A DNA stretch of 64,000 bases from the NCBI RefSeq assembly GCF_012273655.1, contig NZ_JAAWWP010000012.1, forward strand, positions 1 to 64,000, read 5' to 3'. Within the stretch, counting starts at the first letter, position 1. Every line of letters starts with the position of its first letter. This document shows positions 49,612-57,829 of the stretch, piece by piece. Under the pieces are notes generated by a model that was not told the origin of the DNA, searched no databases, and was given only the letters and a program-made list of their open reading frames with translations. The stretch comes from Streptomyces physcomitrii (GTDB lineage: Bacteria; Actinomycetota; Actinomycetes; Streptomycetales; Streptomycetaceae). A program made the position numbers and the translations under genes.

Positions 49612-50721
49612 TCAGAGGTACAGCCCCGCGTCCGCCCCCGGCCGCTGGTCCGGCACCGAGGCGGGGGAGGTGCCCCGGCGCAGCGCGTACAGCTCGGCGA
49701 GGGTGGTGCCCTCGCGGCCGAGGGCACTCTCGTGGCCGGCGGCCTCCTCGCCCAGCCAGCCCAGCGACTCGGCGCGGGTGAGCGGCCCGACCTCGATCCG
49801 GGCGAGGCAGCGGCCCGGGCGCACCACGGCGGGGTGCAACCGCTCCAGGTCCTCGTTGGTGGTGACGCCCACCAGGACGTTGCGGCCCTGGCCGAGCAGC
49901 CCGTCGGTGAGGTTGAGCAGCCGGGAGAGCGCCTGGCCCGCGGTGTGCTTGGCCTCGCCGCGGATCAGCTCGTCGCAGTCCTCCAGGAGCAGCAGCCGCC
50001 AGCGGCTCTTCGCGGCGCCCTCGTCCTCGCCGATCGCGATGTCCATCAGGTAGCCGACGTCGCTGAACAGCCGCTCCGGGTCGAGTACGCAGTCGACCTG
50101 GCACCAGTCGCGCCAGGAGCGGGCGAGGGTGCGCAGCGCGGAGGTCTTGCCGGTGCCGGGCGGTCCGTGCAGCAGGAGCAGCCGCCCGGTGATGTCCTCC
50201 GGGGTGGTCTTCATCAGCCCGTCCATGGCGTCGGCCACCGGCGCAGTGTAGTTCTGCCGGACCTCGGGCCAGGTCCCCGCGGAGATCTGACGGGTCGTCC
50301 GGTGCGGTCCGCGGCGCGGGGAGACGTACCAGAAGCCCATGGTGACGTCCTCGGGCTGCGGCTCCGGTTCGTCCTGGGCGCCCTCGGTGGCCGCGGAGAC
50401 GGTCTGCTCGGCGAGTTCGGCGCTGGTGGCGGTGACGGTGACATCGGCGCCCCGGCTCCAGCGCGAGACGAGCATGGTCCAGCCCTGGCCCTCGGCGAGC
50501 ACGGCGCTGCGGTCGTCGTCGCGGGCCGCGCGCAGCACCCGTGCCCCCGGCGGCAGCAGGGTGGCGCCGGTGCGTACGCGTTCGATGTTCACGCTGTGCG
50601 AGTACGGCTGCTCGCCGGTGGCGAAGCGGCCGAGGAACAGGGCGTCTACGACATCCGAAGGGGAGTCGCTGTCATCGACGTTGAGCCGGATCGGCAGGGC
50701 TTCCTCTGGGTTCGCGGGCAT
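49612..50721 (-). CDS. AAA ATPase with N-terminal DUF5925-type region
   Basis: A 369-residue protein. The N-terminal 110 residues (PIRLNVDDSDSPSDVVDALFLGRFATGEQPYSHS) match the actinobacterial DUF5925 region. The AAA core has Walker A GPPGTGKT at 186-193, Walker B LLLLEDCDEL and sensor VGVTTNEDL. It is likely a hexameric remodelling ATPase of unknown substrate. ATG at 50721 begins the conserved part; GTG at 50739 is a six-codon longer alternative. It is divergent from the lipase gene. Confidence 0.78.
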   Translation of the reverse strand: MPANPEEALPIRLNVDDSDSPSDVVDALFLGRFATGEQPYSHSVNIERVRTGATLLPPGARVLRAARDDDRSAVLAEGQGWTMLVSRWSRGADVTVTATSAELAEQTVSAATEGAQDEPEPQPEDVTMGFWYVSPRRGPHRTTRQISAGTWPEVRQNYTAPVADAMDGLMKTTPEDITGRLLLLHGPPGTGKTSALRTLARSWRDWCQVDCVLDPERLFSDVGYLMDIAIGEDEGAAKSRWRLLLLEDCDELIRGEAKHTAGQALSRLLNLTDGLLGQGRNVLVGVTTNEDLERLHPAVVRPGRCLARIEVGPLTRAESLGWLGEEAAGHESALGREGTTLAELYALRRGTSPASVPDQRPGADAGLYL

Positions 50722-51129
50722 GCCGCCATGATCCGTCACCGCTCTGTCCGGTGCACCCGGTTTCCGTGCCCCCGCCCGCTGCCCCTTGTGGGCGGGAAAG
50801 CTCCGCTGTGCCCCGGCAAGGGCGTCAACTCCCCGCACACAAACACGGGTTCGAGGCGGTCGACGCGCGTGGACCGCCTGCCGGCGGGGCATGAGACAGG
50901 CACCCGACCGACCTCTTCCCGGGCACCCCCGGGAAGGCGCGCGGCACCCGGTCTACGCGAGTAGTCCGCGGCGCGGCCGAGGGTCGGTCAGGTCCTGTCT
51001 GTACGGGTGTGTGCGGAACCGGAGAAGGGCGCGGGTGGCGTGTCGAGGAAAAGATTGACATGGACACTTCCAGTCAACTTCCCCGCGTGCTAACACAGTT
51101 GCGCAGAGATCCCCCCACGGAGGTAGCAG
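50722..51129. other. 408-bp divergent spacer
   Basis: There is no credible gene. It contains AGGCGGTC-N10-GACCGCCT (50854-50879) and the AT-rich inverted repeat at 51055-51077 (listed separately), then the CGGAGGT ribosome binding site of the lipase gene. Confidence 0.5.
51055..51077. promoter_or_regulatory. AT-rich inverted repeat with TTGACA before lipase gene
   Basis: TTGACaTGGA-N4-TCCAGTCAA is a 9-bp inverted repeat with a one-base bulge, and its left arm is a consensus -35 (TTGACA). No -10 at 16-19 nt fits well, so operator function is as likely as promoter function. Confidence 0.35.
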
Positions 51130-51930
51130 ATGAAACTGAAGAGACTTGCGGCCTATGTCTCGGCCCTCACCCTGGCCGGGGCCGCCGCGCTCACCGGGGC
51201 GAGCGCGGCGAGCGCGGACCAGGCCGCCGCCGACGGCTATGTGGCCCTCGGCGACTCCTACTCCTCCGGAGTGGGCGCGGGTGACTACGACAGCAGCGGC
51301 TGCAAGCGCAGCGCGAACGCCTACCCGCAGCTGTGGGCCAACGCCCACTCGCCCTCCTCCTTCGACTTCGTGGCCTGCTCCGGCGCGGTCACCGGCGATG
51401 TGCTCGCCAACCAGCTCGGCCCGCTGAGCACCAGCACCGGCACCGTCACCATCTCCATCGGCGGCAACGACGCCGGCTTCTCGGACGTGATGATCAACTG
51501 CGTCCTGCCGGGCGAGGACAACTGCATCAGCCGGATCAACACGGCCCGCTCCTTCGTCGAGAACGAGCTGCCCGCCAAGCTCGACCAGGTCTACGACGAG
51601 ATCAGCTCGCGCGCCCCCAACGCGCATGTGGTCGTGCTCGGTTACCCGCGCTTCTACAAGATCGACGGAAGCTGCGTGGCGGGTCTGACGGACGAGGAGC
51701 GCTCCGCCGTCAACGGCGCCTCCGACCTCCTGAACCAGGTCACCTCGGCTCGCGCCGCCGCCCACGGCTTCAGCTTCGCGAGCGTCGTCGGCAACTTCAC
51801 CGGTCACGAGATCTGCTCCGGTGACGCCTGGCTGCACAGCGTCAGCCTCCCGGACGTCACCAACTCGTACCACCCGACGGCCGCCGGTCAGTCGGGCGGC
51901 TACCTCCCCGCGCTGGAGAGCGCTTCCTGA
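51130..51930 (+). CDS. Secreted SGNH/GDSL lipase-esterase
   Basis: A 266-residue secreted hydrolase. The signal peptide (about 1-33) is followed by block I GDSYSSG with nucleophile S43, block III GGND, and block V YHPTAAG with H248. Paired cysteines (about three disulfides) match Streptomyces extracellular SGNH lipases of the SCO1725/rimosus type. It hydrolyses esters or triglycerides outside the cell. ATG at 51130 follows GGAGGT. A terminator follows. Confidence 0.92.
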   Translation: MKLKRLAAYVSALTLAGAAALTGASAASADQAAADGYVALGDSYSSGVGAGDYDSSGCKRSANAYPQLWANAHSPSSFDFVACSGAVTGDVLANQLGPLSTSTGTVTISIGGNDAGFSDVMINCVLPGEDNCISRINTARSFVENELPAKLDQVYDEISSRAPNAHVVVLGYPRFYKIDGSCVAGLTDEERSAVNGASDLLNQVTSARAAAHGFSFASVVGNFTGHEICSGDAWLHSVSLPDVTNSYHPTAAGQSGGYLPALESAS

Positions 51931-51950
51931 CGGGGAGTGCCGCAGCGTTC

Positions 51951-51988
51951 GGCGGGTCCGGGCCTCCTTCGGGGTGCCCGGACCTGCC
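51951..51988 (+). terminator. Hairpin after the SGNH lipase gene
   Basis: A 9-bp perfect stem, 51955-51963 with 51976-51984, extended to 13 bp with one G-T pair; 12-nt loop. Confidence 0.7.
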
Positions 51989-52184
51989 GCGTACCGGGGC
52001 CGGGTCCGCCCCTCGACACGCCGGGCCCCGCCTCCCCGGCCCGCAACCCCCGCCCTCACGCCCCGTCACCGGGTCCGTTCGCTGCCGGGAGTCATGGCTG
52101 ACCCGGAGGGTTTCGGGCATGCTCAAGGGGAGGGCTGGATTCGGAGAGTGATCGTCAACACCCTTGTGGGAAAGGTGAATACGG

Positions 52185-52221
52185 GTATCGGGATACACGT
52201 GCGTCCCGTGGGGACGATAGT
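52185..52221. promoter_or_regulatory. Promoter with two palindromes before the 91-aa gene
   Basis: GTATC-GG-GATAC at 52185-52196 and CGTCCC-GTG-GGGACG at 52202-52216. The second abuts a -10-like GATAGT (52216-52221), and the first sits near the -35 position. Together they look like a regulated promoter. Confidence 0.4.
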
Positions 52222-52266
52222 GTTGAGCTGCCCGGGCCGGGTGCCGTCGTACGGGTGGGGAGTGAC

Positions 52267-52542
52267 ATGGAACAGATAACTGTACGAAACAGGGCGCGAG
52301 TGCCCGCCATCAACTGCGGGAGCAGCGCGACCAAGTCGCGGCTCGACCGGCATTTCGCCGTGATGGGCGGACCCGTGGTCCCGCAGCGCGAGGCCGCGGA
52401 GGCCACGCTGCTGATGCGCGAGCTGACCAGCCGCGAGAGGCCGCAGGAGCACACCCCCACGGGCCGCCGTGCCCGGGTGCGGAAGGTCTCCCTCTTCGCT
52501 CCGCTGCGGCGGCTGCGCCGCACGCTGCTCGGGGGGCGCTGA
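52267..52542 (+). CDS. Small basic hypothetical protein, 91 aa
   Basis: A soluble protein of 91 residues beginning MEQITVRNRARVPAINCGSS, with a strongly basic C-terminus (RRARVRKVSLFAPLRRLRR). ATG at 52267 has GGGGAG upstream. It has no domain I recognise. The basic amphipathic end could bind membrane or nucleic acid. It ends 24 bp from a converging CoA-transferase gene. Confidence 0.6.
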   Translation: MEQITVRNRARVPAINCGSSATKSRLDRHFAVMGGPVVPQREAAEATLLMRELTSRERPQEHTPTGRRARVRKVSLFAPLRRLRRTLLGGR

Positions 52543-52566
52543 CCCCTACCGCACTCCGGTCACCGC

Positions 52567-53790
52567 TCAGGCGATCACACCGTCCTGGCGCAGCTGCGTG
52601 ATCTCCGCCTCCGTCACCCCCACGGAGCGCAGCAGCGCCTCGGTGTGCTCGCCGAGCCCGGGCACCGCCCCCATCCGCGCCTCTTCCCCGCCGGGCAGCG
52701 TGAGGGGTGGCAGCAGGGCCCGCAGCGGACCGGCCGGGGAGCCGATCTCCCGCCAGCGGTCCCGCGCGGCCAGTTGCGGATGCGCGGCCAGACCGGTCAT
52801 CCCGCGCAGCCGCGCACAGGCGATCCCCGCCGCGTCCAGCCGCCGCAGCGCCTCCTCGGCGGTGAGTTCCCCGAGGGCCCGCGCGACGGCGGCGTCGGTG
52901 CGTCCCCGGTGGGCCACCCGGGCCGCGTTGGTGGCGAAATCGGGGTCCTCGGCGAGTTCCGGACTGCCGAGCACCTGGGCGGCGAGCCTGCGCCACTCCC
53001 GGTCGTTCTGCACCGAGAGCAGCACCCGGCCGCCGTCCGCGGTGGGATAGGCGTCGTACGGGGCGATCACCGTGTGGGCGAGGCCGGTCCGTACCGGCGC
53101 CGTGCCGCCGTGGATCGTGTGGTGCAGCGGATGGCCCATCCACTCCGCGAGCGCCTCCAGCATCGACACCTCCACCGGGCCGCCGCGCCCGGTGGTCCCG
53201 CGCCGCACCAGCGCCGCCAGCACCCCGGAGAAGGCGTACATCCCGGCCGCGATGTCGGCCGCCGGGATGCCGGACTTCACCGGCTGCTCGGGGGTGCCGG
53301 TCACCGAGACCAGGCCCGCCTCGCACTGGACGAGCATGTCGTAGGCCCGCCGGTCCGCGTACGGGCCGCCCTTGCCGTAGCCCGAGATGTCCACCGCGAT
53401 CAGCCGGGGGTCGGCGGCGCACAGGGTGGCCGCGTCCAGGCCGAGGCGGGCGGCCGCGCCCTGGGCGAGGTTCTGCACGAAGACGTCCGCGGTGGCGAGC
53501 AGGCGGCCGAGCACGTCCAGCCCGCGCGGGTCCTTGAGGTCCAGGGCGATCGACTCCTTGCCGCGGTTGCACCAGACGAAGTGCGAGGCAAGGCCCGCGG
53601 CGGCGGTGTCGTAGTGGCGGGCGAAGTCGCCGCCGCCGGGGCGCTCCACCTTGATGACCCGGGCGCCGAGGTCGGCGAGCTGCCGGGTGGCGAAGGGGGC
53701 GGCGACGGCCTGCTCCACGGCGACGACGGTGAGGCCGTCCAGCGGCAGCGGCTGCACAGCAGGGGAGGGCGAGGTGGTGTGGGGCTCCAT
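52567..53790 (-). CDS. CaiB/BaiF-family (class III) CoA-transferase
   Basis: A 407-residue enzyme: the N-terminal PLPLDGLTVVAVEQAVAAPFATRQLADLGARVIKVERP and the AYDMLVQCEAGL segment with catalytic D151 identify a class III CoA-transferase, which moves CoA between carboxylic acids through an aspartyl-CoA intermediate. The acid specificity is unknown. ATG at 53790 is supported by a CATGAT hexamer 7 nt upstream (possible leaderless start); ATG at 53802 is an alternative. No partner dehydrogenase is adjacent. Confidence 0.88.
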   Translation of the reverse strand: MEPHTTSPSPAVQPLPLDGLTVVAVEQAVAAPFATRQLADLGARVIKVERPGGGDFARHYDTAAAGLASHFVWCNRGKESIALDLKDPRGLDVLGRLLATADVFVQNLAQGAAARLGLDAATLCAADPRLIAVDISGYGKGGPYADRRAYDMLVQCEAGLVSVTGTPEQPVKSGIPAADIAAGMYAFSGVLAALVRRGTTGRGGPVEVSMLEALAEWMGHPLHHTIHGGTAPVRTGLAHTVIAPYDAYPTADGGRVLLSVQNDREWRRLAAQVLGSPELAEDPDFATNAARVAHRGRTDAAVARALGELTAEEALRRLDAAGIACARLRGMTGLAAHPQLAARDRWREIGSPAGPLRALLPPLTLPGGEEARMGAVPGLGEHTEALLRSVGVTEAEITQLRQDGVIA

Positions 53791-53894
53791 GCGAGGGATC
53801 ATGTCCCCGGCGGGCGGCCTTGTCACCGAGGCCTCCGTCACGCGCCGCCGGACCGCCCCGGCCGCCGCTCGGCGAGCGCCCCGGCCGCCCCGCC

Positions 53895-55103
53895 TCACAG
53901 CAGCGCGAACTGCCCGCCCGGGCCCTCCTCCTGGTGGTCGAGTACGGAGGCGGGGCGCCGCGCGGCGGGCGGCGGCGGCAGTACGCCCGCCGCGGTCAGC
54001 TCCGCCCGGCCGGGAGCACCGGCCAGTTCGGCGGCCAACTCCTCCTGCCGGGGGCGCAGTTCGGCGAGGAGGGCGAGCACGGTGAGGAGTTCGAGCAGCT
54101 CGGAGGTGCGGGACTGCGGCCAGGCGGCGGGAGCGAGCGCGGCGAGGCTCCCGGGCTCCCCGGCCGTCGCGCGGCGGGCGAACCAGGCCTCCAGGACCCG
54201 GACCTGGCCGACCCGGAACTCCCAGGCCCCGGCGGGTACGGGGGAGACGCGGCCGGTGCCGACCAGCAGGGTCTCCTCCTCGGGGTCGTACTCCGGGGCC
54301 GGGGGCCGGGCGGGCAGCGGGGCGCGCACATAGGGCCGCCTGCCGCCCGGCATCCGGGGCCGTTCGCCGGGGCCGCGCCGCATCAGCCAGAGCAGGCGCC
54401 GGCCCAGTTCCACGCCGCGGGTCCAGACCTCCGGTCCGGTCGGCAGCGGTACCAGGGGGCCCTTCGGCCCGCCCCGGGCGACGGCGAGGATCCAGGCGAG
54501 GAGGTCCTCGGGGGTGGTGGACAGACCGAGACGGGCGTCCAGGAAGGCGCTCAACCCCGGTGCCAGATTGGGCTCTTGACCGCCCGGGCGCCGGAAGAGC
54601 GGCCTGATCCTGCCCGGCCGTACGGTGTGCGGCTGCCCGTCCGGCGGGAGGACCGCGCCCGGCAGCAGCGAGGTGGCGAGGAGCGGGGGGCTCTCGGCGC
54701 CGGGGGTGAAGGCCTGCTCCACCAGGAAGATCTGCCGGGCGTCGGCGACCCGCCACAGCTCGGGGCGGGCCGCGTCGATCAGCCGGTGGTCGGGTATCAG
54801 CCACTGCTCGTCGAAGGGGGCGTGCAGGACGCGCACCGGCTCGGGGCAGGGCCCGAGCGCACCGGCAAGCCGGCCGGTGCCGGTGCGGCGGCCGGGGAGC
54901 TGGGCCACCGCGGTGTGCAGGGTGCGGGAGCGGGTGGGGCCGAGCAGCCGCTCGCGCTCGGTGCCCTCCGCCTTGCCGAAGGCCTCCCAACGGGCCTTCA
55001 GCGAGGCCGCGTCGGGTGCCAGCGGCCAGGCCCGGCCGAGGCGCGGGGCGGCGACGGACCACGGCAGGAGGTCCGCGAGCAGCGGCGCGTCGTCGTCGGT
55101 CAC
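53895..55103 (-). CDS. Orphan type ISP restriction-modification specificity-domain protein
   Basis: A 402-residue protein resembling the C-terminal region of type ISP restriction-modification enzymes. Features include EQWLIPDHRLIDAARPELWRV and, later, RIRPLFRRPGGQEPNLAPGL and TGPEVWTRGVELGRRLLWL. The nuclease, helicase and methyltransferase parts of such enzymes are absent, and no such gene is nearby. GTG at 55103 is 7 nt after a TACGAT hexamer (leaderless); ATG at 55112 is an alternative. The role is unknown. Family assignment is from memory of similar streptomycete proteins. Confidence 0.6.
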   Translation of the reverse strand: MTDDDAPLLADLLPWSVAAPRLGRAWPLAPDAASLKARWEAFGKAEGTERERLLGPTRSRTLHTAVAQLPGRRTGTGRLAGALGPCPEPVRVLHAPFDEQWLIPDHRLIDAARPELWRVADARQIFLVEQAFTPGAESPPLLATSLLPGAVLPPDGQPHTVRPGRIRPLFRRPGGQEPNLAPGLSAFLDARLGLSTTPEDLLAWILAVARGGPKGPLVPLPTGPEVWTRGVELGRRLLWLMRRGPGERPRMPGGRRPYVRAPLPARPPAPEYDPEEETLLVGTGRVSPVPAGAWEFRVGQVRVLEAWFARRATAGEPGSLAALAPAAWPQSRTSELLELLTVLALLAELRPRQEELAAELAGAPGRAELTAAGVLPPPPAARRPASVLDHQEEGPGGQFALL

Positions 55104-55110
55104 GCCCGGC

Positions 55111-55116
55111 ATCGTA
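55111..55116 (-). promoter_or_regulatory. Leaderless -10 element of the ISP-like gene
   Basis: TACGAT on the minus strand, 7 nt before the GTG at 55103. Confidence 0.4.
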
Positions 55117-55166
55117 CGACGGCGGCGTCCTTCGGGGGACGGGACCGGGGGCGGATCACCCGCCCC

Positions 55167-56678
55167 TCAGGCGTCCTTGTGCTGGCGGGCGGCGAGGACA
55201 TGGGCGGCTTCCCGGGTGGCCGGATACAGCTCGCGGTAGAGGCCGTACAGCTCCTCGTAGACCTCCCCGGTGGCCGGATCGGGCTCCACCACGGAGGCCA
55301 CCGGATTCCAGCCGCCGAGGTCCGCGGCCGAGACCAGACCGGTGCCGAGCGCCGCGAACAGGGCGTCCCCGTGGGCGGCGCCGATGGTGTGCCGGGGCAC
55401 CTGCTGGGGGCGCCCGGTGACATCGGAGACGATCCGGGTCCACAGCCCGCGGGCGCCGCCGCCGACCGCGACCAGGCGCTCCGGTGAGCCGCCCGCCTCC
55501 ACCATGGTCTCCAGGTTGTGCCGGACCCCGAAGGCGGTGGCCTCCAGGGCGGCCCGGTAGAGGTGGCCCCGGCCGTGCCGCAGGGTCAGCCCGTGGATCA
55601 GGCCCCGGGCGTCCGGGTCGAAGAGCGGGGTGCGCTCCCCGGCGAAGTACGGCAGCATCAGCAGGCCCTCGGCGCCGGGCGGCAGCCGGTCGGCCTCCTC
55701 GGTCAGCTCCGGGTAGGAGGCGCCGGTCAGTTCGCGCAGCCAGCCGGTGACCGCCCCGGAGGTGGCCATGCCCGCGGCCAGGCAGTGGGTGCCGGGGAAG
55801 GCCCCGGCGGTGCCCCACAGGCGGGCGTCGCCCACCGGTTCGCCGACCACGTTGACCAGGAACATCGTGGTGCCGTACATCAGCATCACGTCCCCCGGGT
55901 CCCGTACGCCCGCCGCCGTGGCCTCCGCCCAGGCGTCCACGATGCCCGCCACCACGGGCGTCCCGGCGGGGATGCCGGTCGCCGCCTCGGCCTCGGGGGT
56001 GACCTCGCCGACGGTCTCGGCGGGCCACACCAGCCGGGGCCACTCCAGGCCCGGCGCGATCTCCTCGCACCACTCGGGGATCCAGGCGCCCGCCCGCGGG
56101 TCGTACAGCGGCACCGACTGGCTGGCCGAGTGGTGGTCGAGGACATAGGCGCCGGTGAGCCGGTGCGTGAGGTACGAACTGGCCATGAACCAGCGGCGGG
56201 TACGGGCCCAGGCCGCCGGCTCCCGCTCGCGCAGCCAGGCGAACTTGGGGCCCACCGCCTGGCTGGTCAGCGGGGCGCCGCAGCGGCGGATGATCTCCTC
56301 GGCGCCGTAGTGCGCGTTCTGCGCGGCGATCTGGGCGCCGGCCCGGGTGTCCACCCCGTACAGGATCGCGGGCCGGACCGGGGCGCCCGCCGCGTCCGCC
56401 GGGAGCAGGCAGGGGCCGATGCCGCTGACACCGACCCCGGCGAGCCGCTCGCCCGCGGGCAGTTGGGCCAGCAACTCCCGGGCCAGGGCGCGCAGATCGG
56501 CCCACCAGATGTCCTCGGCGTCGTGCTCGAACCAGCCGGGGCGCGGCGAGGAGGTGGTGTGCTCGCGCTGGGCCGAGGCGAGCAGGGTGCCGTCGGGGCG
56601 GGCGAGGACGCCCTTGGCGGAGGAGGTGCCGATGTCGATGCCGAGGAGCAGCCCGCTCGGGGCGGCGGAGGAGGTCAT
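55167..56678 (-). CDS. FGGY-family carbohydrate kinase (xylulokinase-like)
   Basis: A 503-residue sugar kinase. The ATPase-core phosphate loop is GIDIGTSSAKG at 13-23. Later segments are GVSGIGPCLLP, GIVDAWAEA, GGGARGLWTRI and the C-terminal ATP-site region. It would phosphorylate a ketopentose or similar sugar made by the isomerase encoded upstream. It is the last gene of the minus-strand sugar cluster, separated from the importer by 167 bp holding the poly-G/poly-C tract. Specificity (xylulose, ribulose or fuculose) is not readable. Confidence 0.85.
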   Translation of the reverse strand: MTSSAAPSGLLLGIDIGTSSAKGVLARPDGTLLASAQREHTTSSPRPGWFEHDAEDIWWADLRALARELLAQLPAGERLAGVGVSGIGPCLLPADAAGAPVRPAILYGVDTRAGAQIAAQNAHYGAEEIIRRCGAPLTSQAVGPKFAWLREREPAAWARTRRWFMASSYLTHRLTGAYVLDHHSASQSVPLYDPRAGAWIPEWCEEIAPGLEWPRLVWPAETVGEVTPEAEAATGIPAGTPVVAGIVDAWAEATAAGVRDPGDVMLMYGTTMFLVNVVGEPVGDARLWGTAGAFPGTHCLAAGMATSGAVTGWLRELTGASYPELTEEADRLPPGAEGLLMLPYFAGERTPLFDPDARGLIHGLTLRHGRGHLYRAALEATAFGVRHNLETMVEAGGSPERLVAVGGGARGLWTRIVSDVTGRPQQVPRHTIGAAHGDALFAALGTGLVSAADLGGWNPVASVVEPDPATGEVYEELYGLYRELYPATREAAHVLAARQHKDA

Positions 56679-56703
56679 GGCGGTCCTGGGGTCCGGGGCG
56701 TGG

Positions 56704-56789
56704 CCCCCCCCGGGGGGGGGGGCCCCCCGGGGGGGGGGGGGGGGGGGTGGGGGGGGGGGGGGGGGCCCGCCGCCCCCCCCCCCCCGGGG
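56704..56789. repeat. Poly-G/poly-C homopolymer tract
   Basis: Consecutive runs: C8, G11, C6, G19, T, G17, C3, then C13 and G4. The tract lies between the kinase gene and the importer lipoprotein gene. Blocks of G and C can pair with one another and the G runs could form quadruplexes. A sequencing or assembly artefact cannot be excluded. Confidence 0.9.
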
Positions 56790-56845
56790 CCGGGGCACGC
56801 CGTGACGGGCGGGTGCGGGCGTACGGGTACGGCGGCGGGCGGTGG

Positions 56846-57829
56846 TCAGCCGCCGCTGACGTCGTACTCCTCGTAGATCTTCGCCGCGTTGGCCTTGGTG
56901 ACCTCCACGGTCGGCAGGGTCTGCTTCTTCTTCGGCTTCTTGCCCTGGGAGAGGGCGTAGGCGGCCTCGGCGGCCTCCTCGGCGCCGGTCGGGTAGACGA
57001 AGGTGGACAGCAGGCGGCCCTGCTGGACGGCGCGGATGCCGCCGTCCGGGATGGCGAGGCCGTCGATGCCGAGGAACTTGATGCTCTTCGCCTTGCCCGC
57101 GCCGGAGGCCGCGCCGTGCGCGCCGATCGCCATGTCGTCGTTGTGCGCGTAGACCAGGTCGATCTCGGTGCCGCGGGCCAGCCACTGGTTCATCACCTTG
57201 ATGGCGTTGGGCCGGGTCCACTTGGCCTCGCGGGCCTCGACGATCTTGATGCCGTGGCCCTTCACCGCGTCCCGGAAGCCCTTGTCGCGGTCGATCTGCG
57301 GCTGCGCGGAGAGCACCCCGCGCAGCTCGGCGACGTTGCCGCCGTCCGGCAGCGCCTTGACGGCGGCCTCGCCCGCCTTCTGGCCGATCGCGTAGTTGTC
57401 GCCGCCGATGAAGGAGGTGTAGCAGTCGGTGTTGACCGTACGGTCCAGGATCAGCACGTCGATGCCCGCCTTGCAGGCCTGCTCCACCGGCGGGGTCAGC
57501 GGGGCGGGCTCGTTCGGCGAGACGATGAGCAGGTCCACCTTCTGCTGGATGAAGCTCTGCACCTGGCTGACCTGGGTGGCGTTGTCCTGCCGCGCGTCCG
57601 TGATGGGAAGCAGCTTGAGGTTCTCGTGCCGGGCCACGAAATGCTTGAGCTGCTTGTTGAGCTGCTGGCGGTAGGGCTCGGCGTTGTTGGACTGCGAGTA
57701 GCCGATGACGAACTGCCCGCCGTCCTTGCCGGAGTCGCCGCCGTCGGCGGAGTCCGTCTTGGAGGCGCAGCCGCCGGCGAGGGCCGCGGCGCACAGGGCG
57801 GCCAGTACGGAGGTAGCGGTGCGTTTCAT
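56846..57829 (-). CDS. Sugar ABC transporter solute-binding lipoprotein (CUT2 type)
   Basis: A 327-residue lipoprotein: signal sequence with lipobox LAGGC (C21), then a family-B periplasmic binding fold similar to ribose/xylose/arabinose binders (VDLLIVSPNEPAPLTPPVEQACKAGIDVLILDR; YAHNDDMAIGAHGA; GIDGLAIPDGGI). It captures a monosaccharide outside the membrane. The start overlaps the permease stop (ATGA). A Gly/Asp-rich linker tethers it to the lipid. Confidence 0.9.
   Translation of the reverse strand: MKRTATSVLAALCAAALAGGCASKTDSADGGDSGKDGGQFVIGYSQSNNAEPYRQQLNKQLKHFVARHENLKLLPITDARQDNATQVSQVQSFIQQKVDLLIVSPNEPAPLTPPVEQACKAGIDVLILDRTVNTDCYTSFIGGDNYAIGQKAGEAAVKALPDGGNVAELRGVLSAQPQIDRDKGFRDAVKGHGIKIVEAREAKWTRPNAIKVMNQWLARGTEIDLVYAHNDDMAIGAHGAASGAGKAKSIKFLGIDGLAIPDGGIRAVQQGRLLSTFVYPTGAEEAAEAAYALSQGKKPKKKQTLPTVEVTKANAAKIYEEYDVSGG

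Larger units (their letters stand above)
51931..52266. other. 336-bp spacer between lipase and small hypothetical gene
   Basis: The left end holds the lipase terminator. The middle is featureless. The right end holds two palindromes flanking a GATAGT hexamer (listed separately), the likely promoter of the gene at 52267. Confidence 0.5.

Noticed and set aside
56701-56805. Open frame translating as poly-Gly/poly-Pro across the homopolymer block
   Set aside because: It arises from G and C runs in any frame and has no ribosome binding site.
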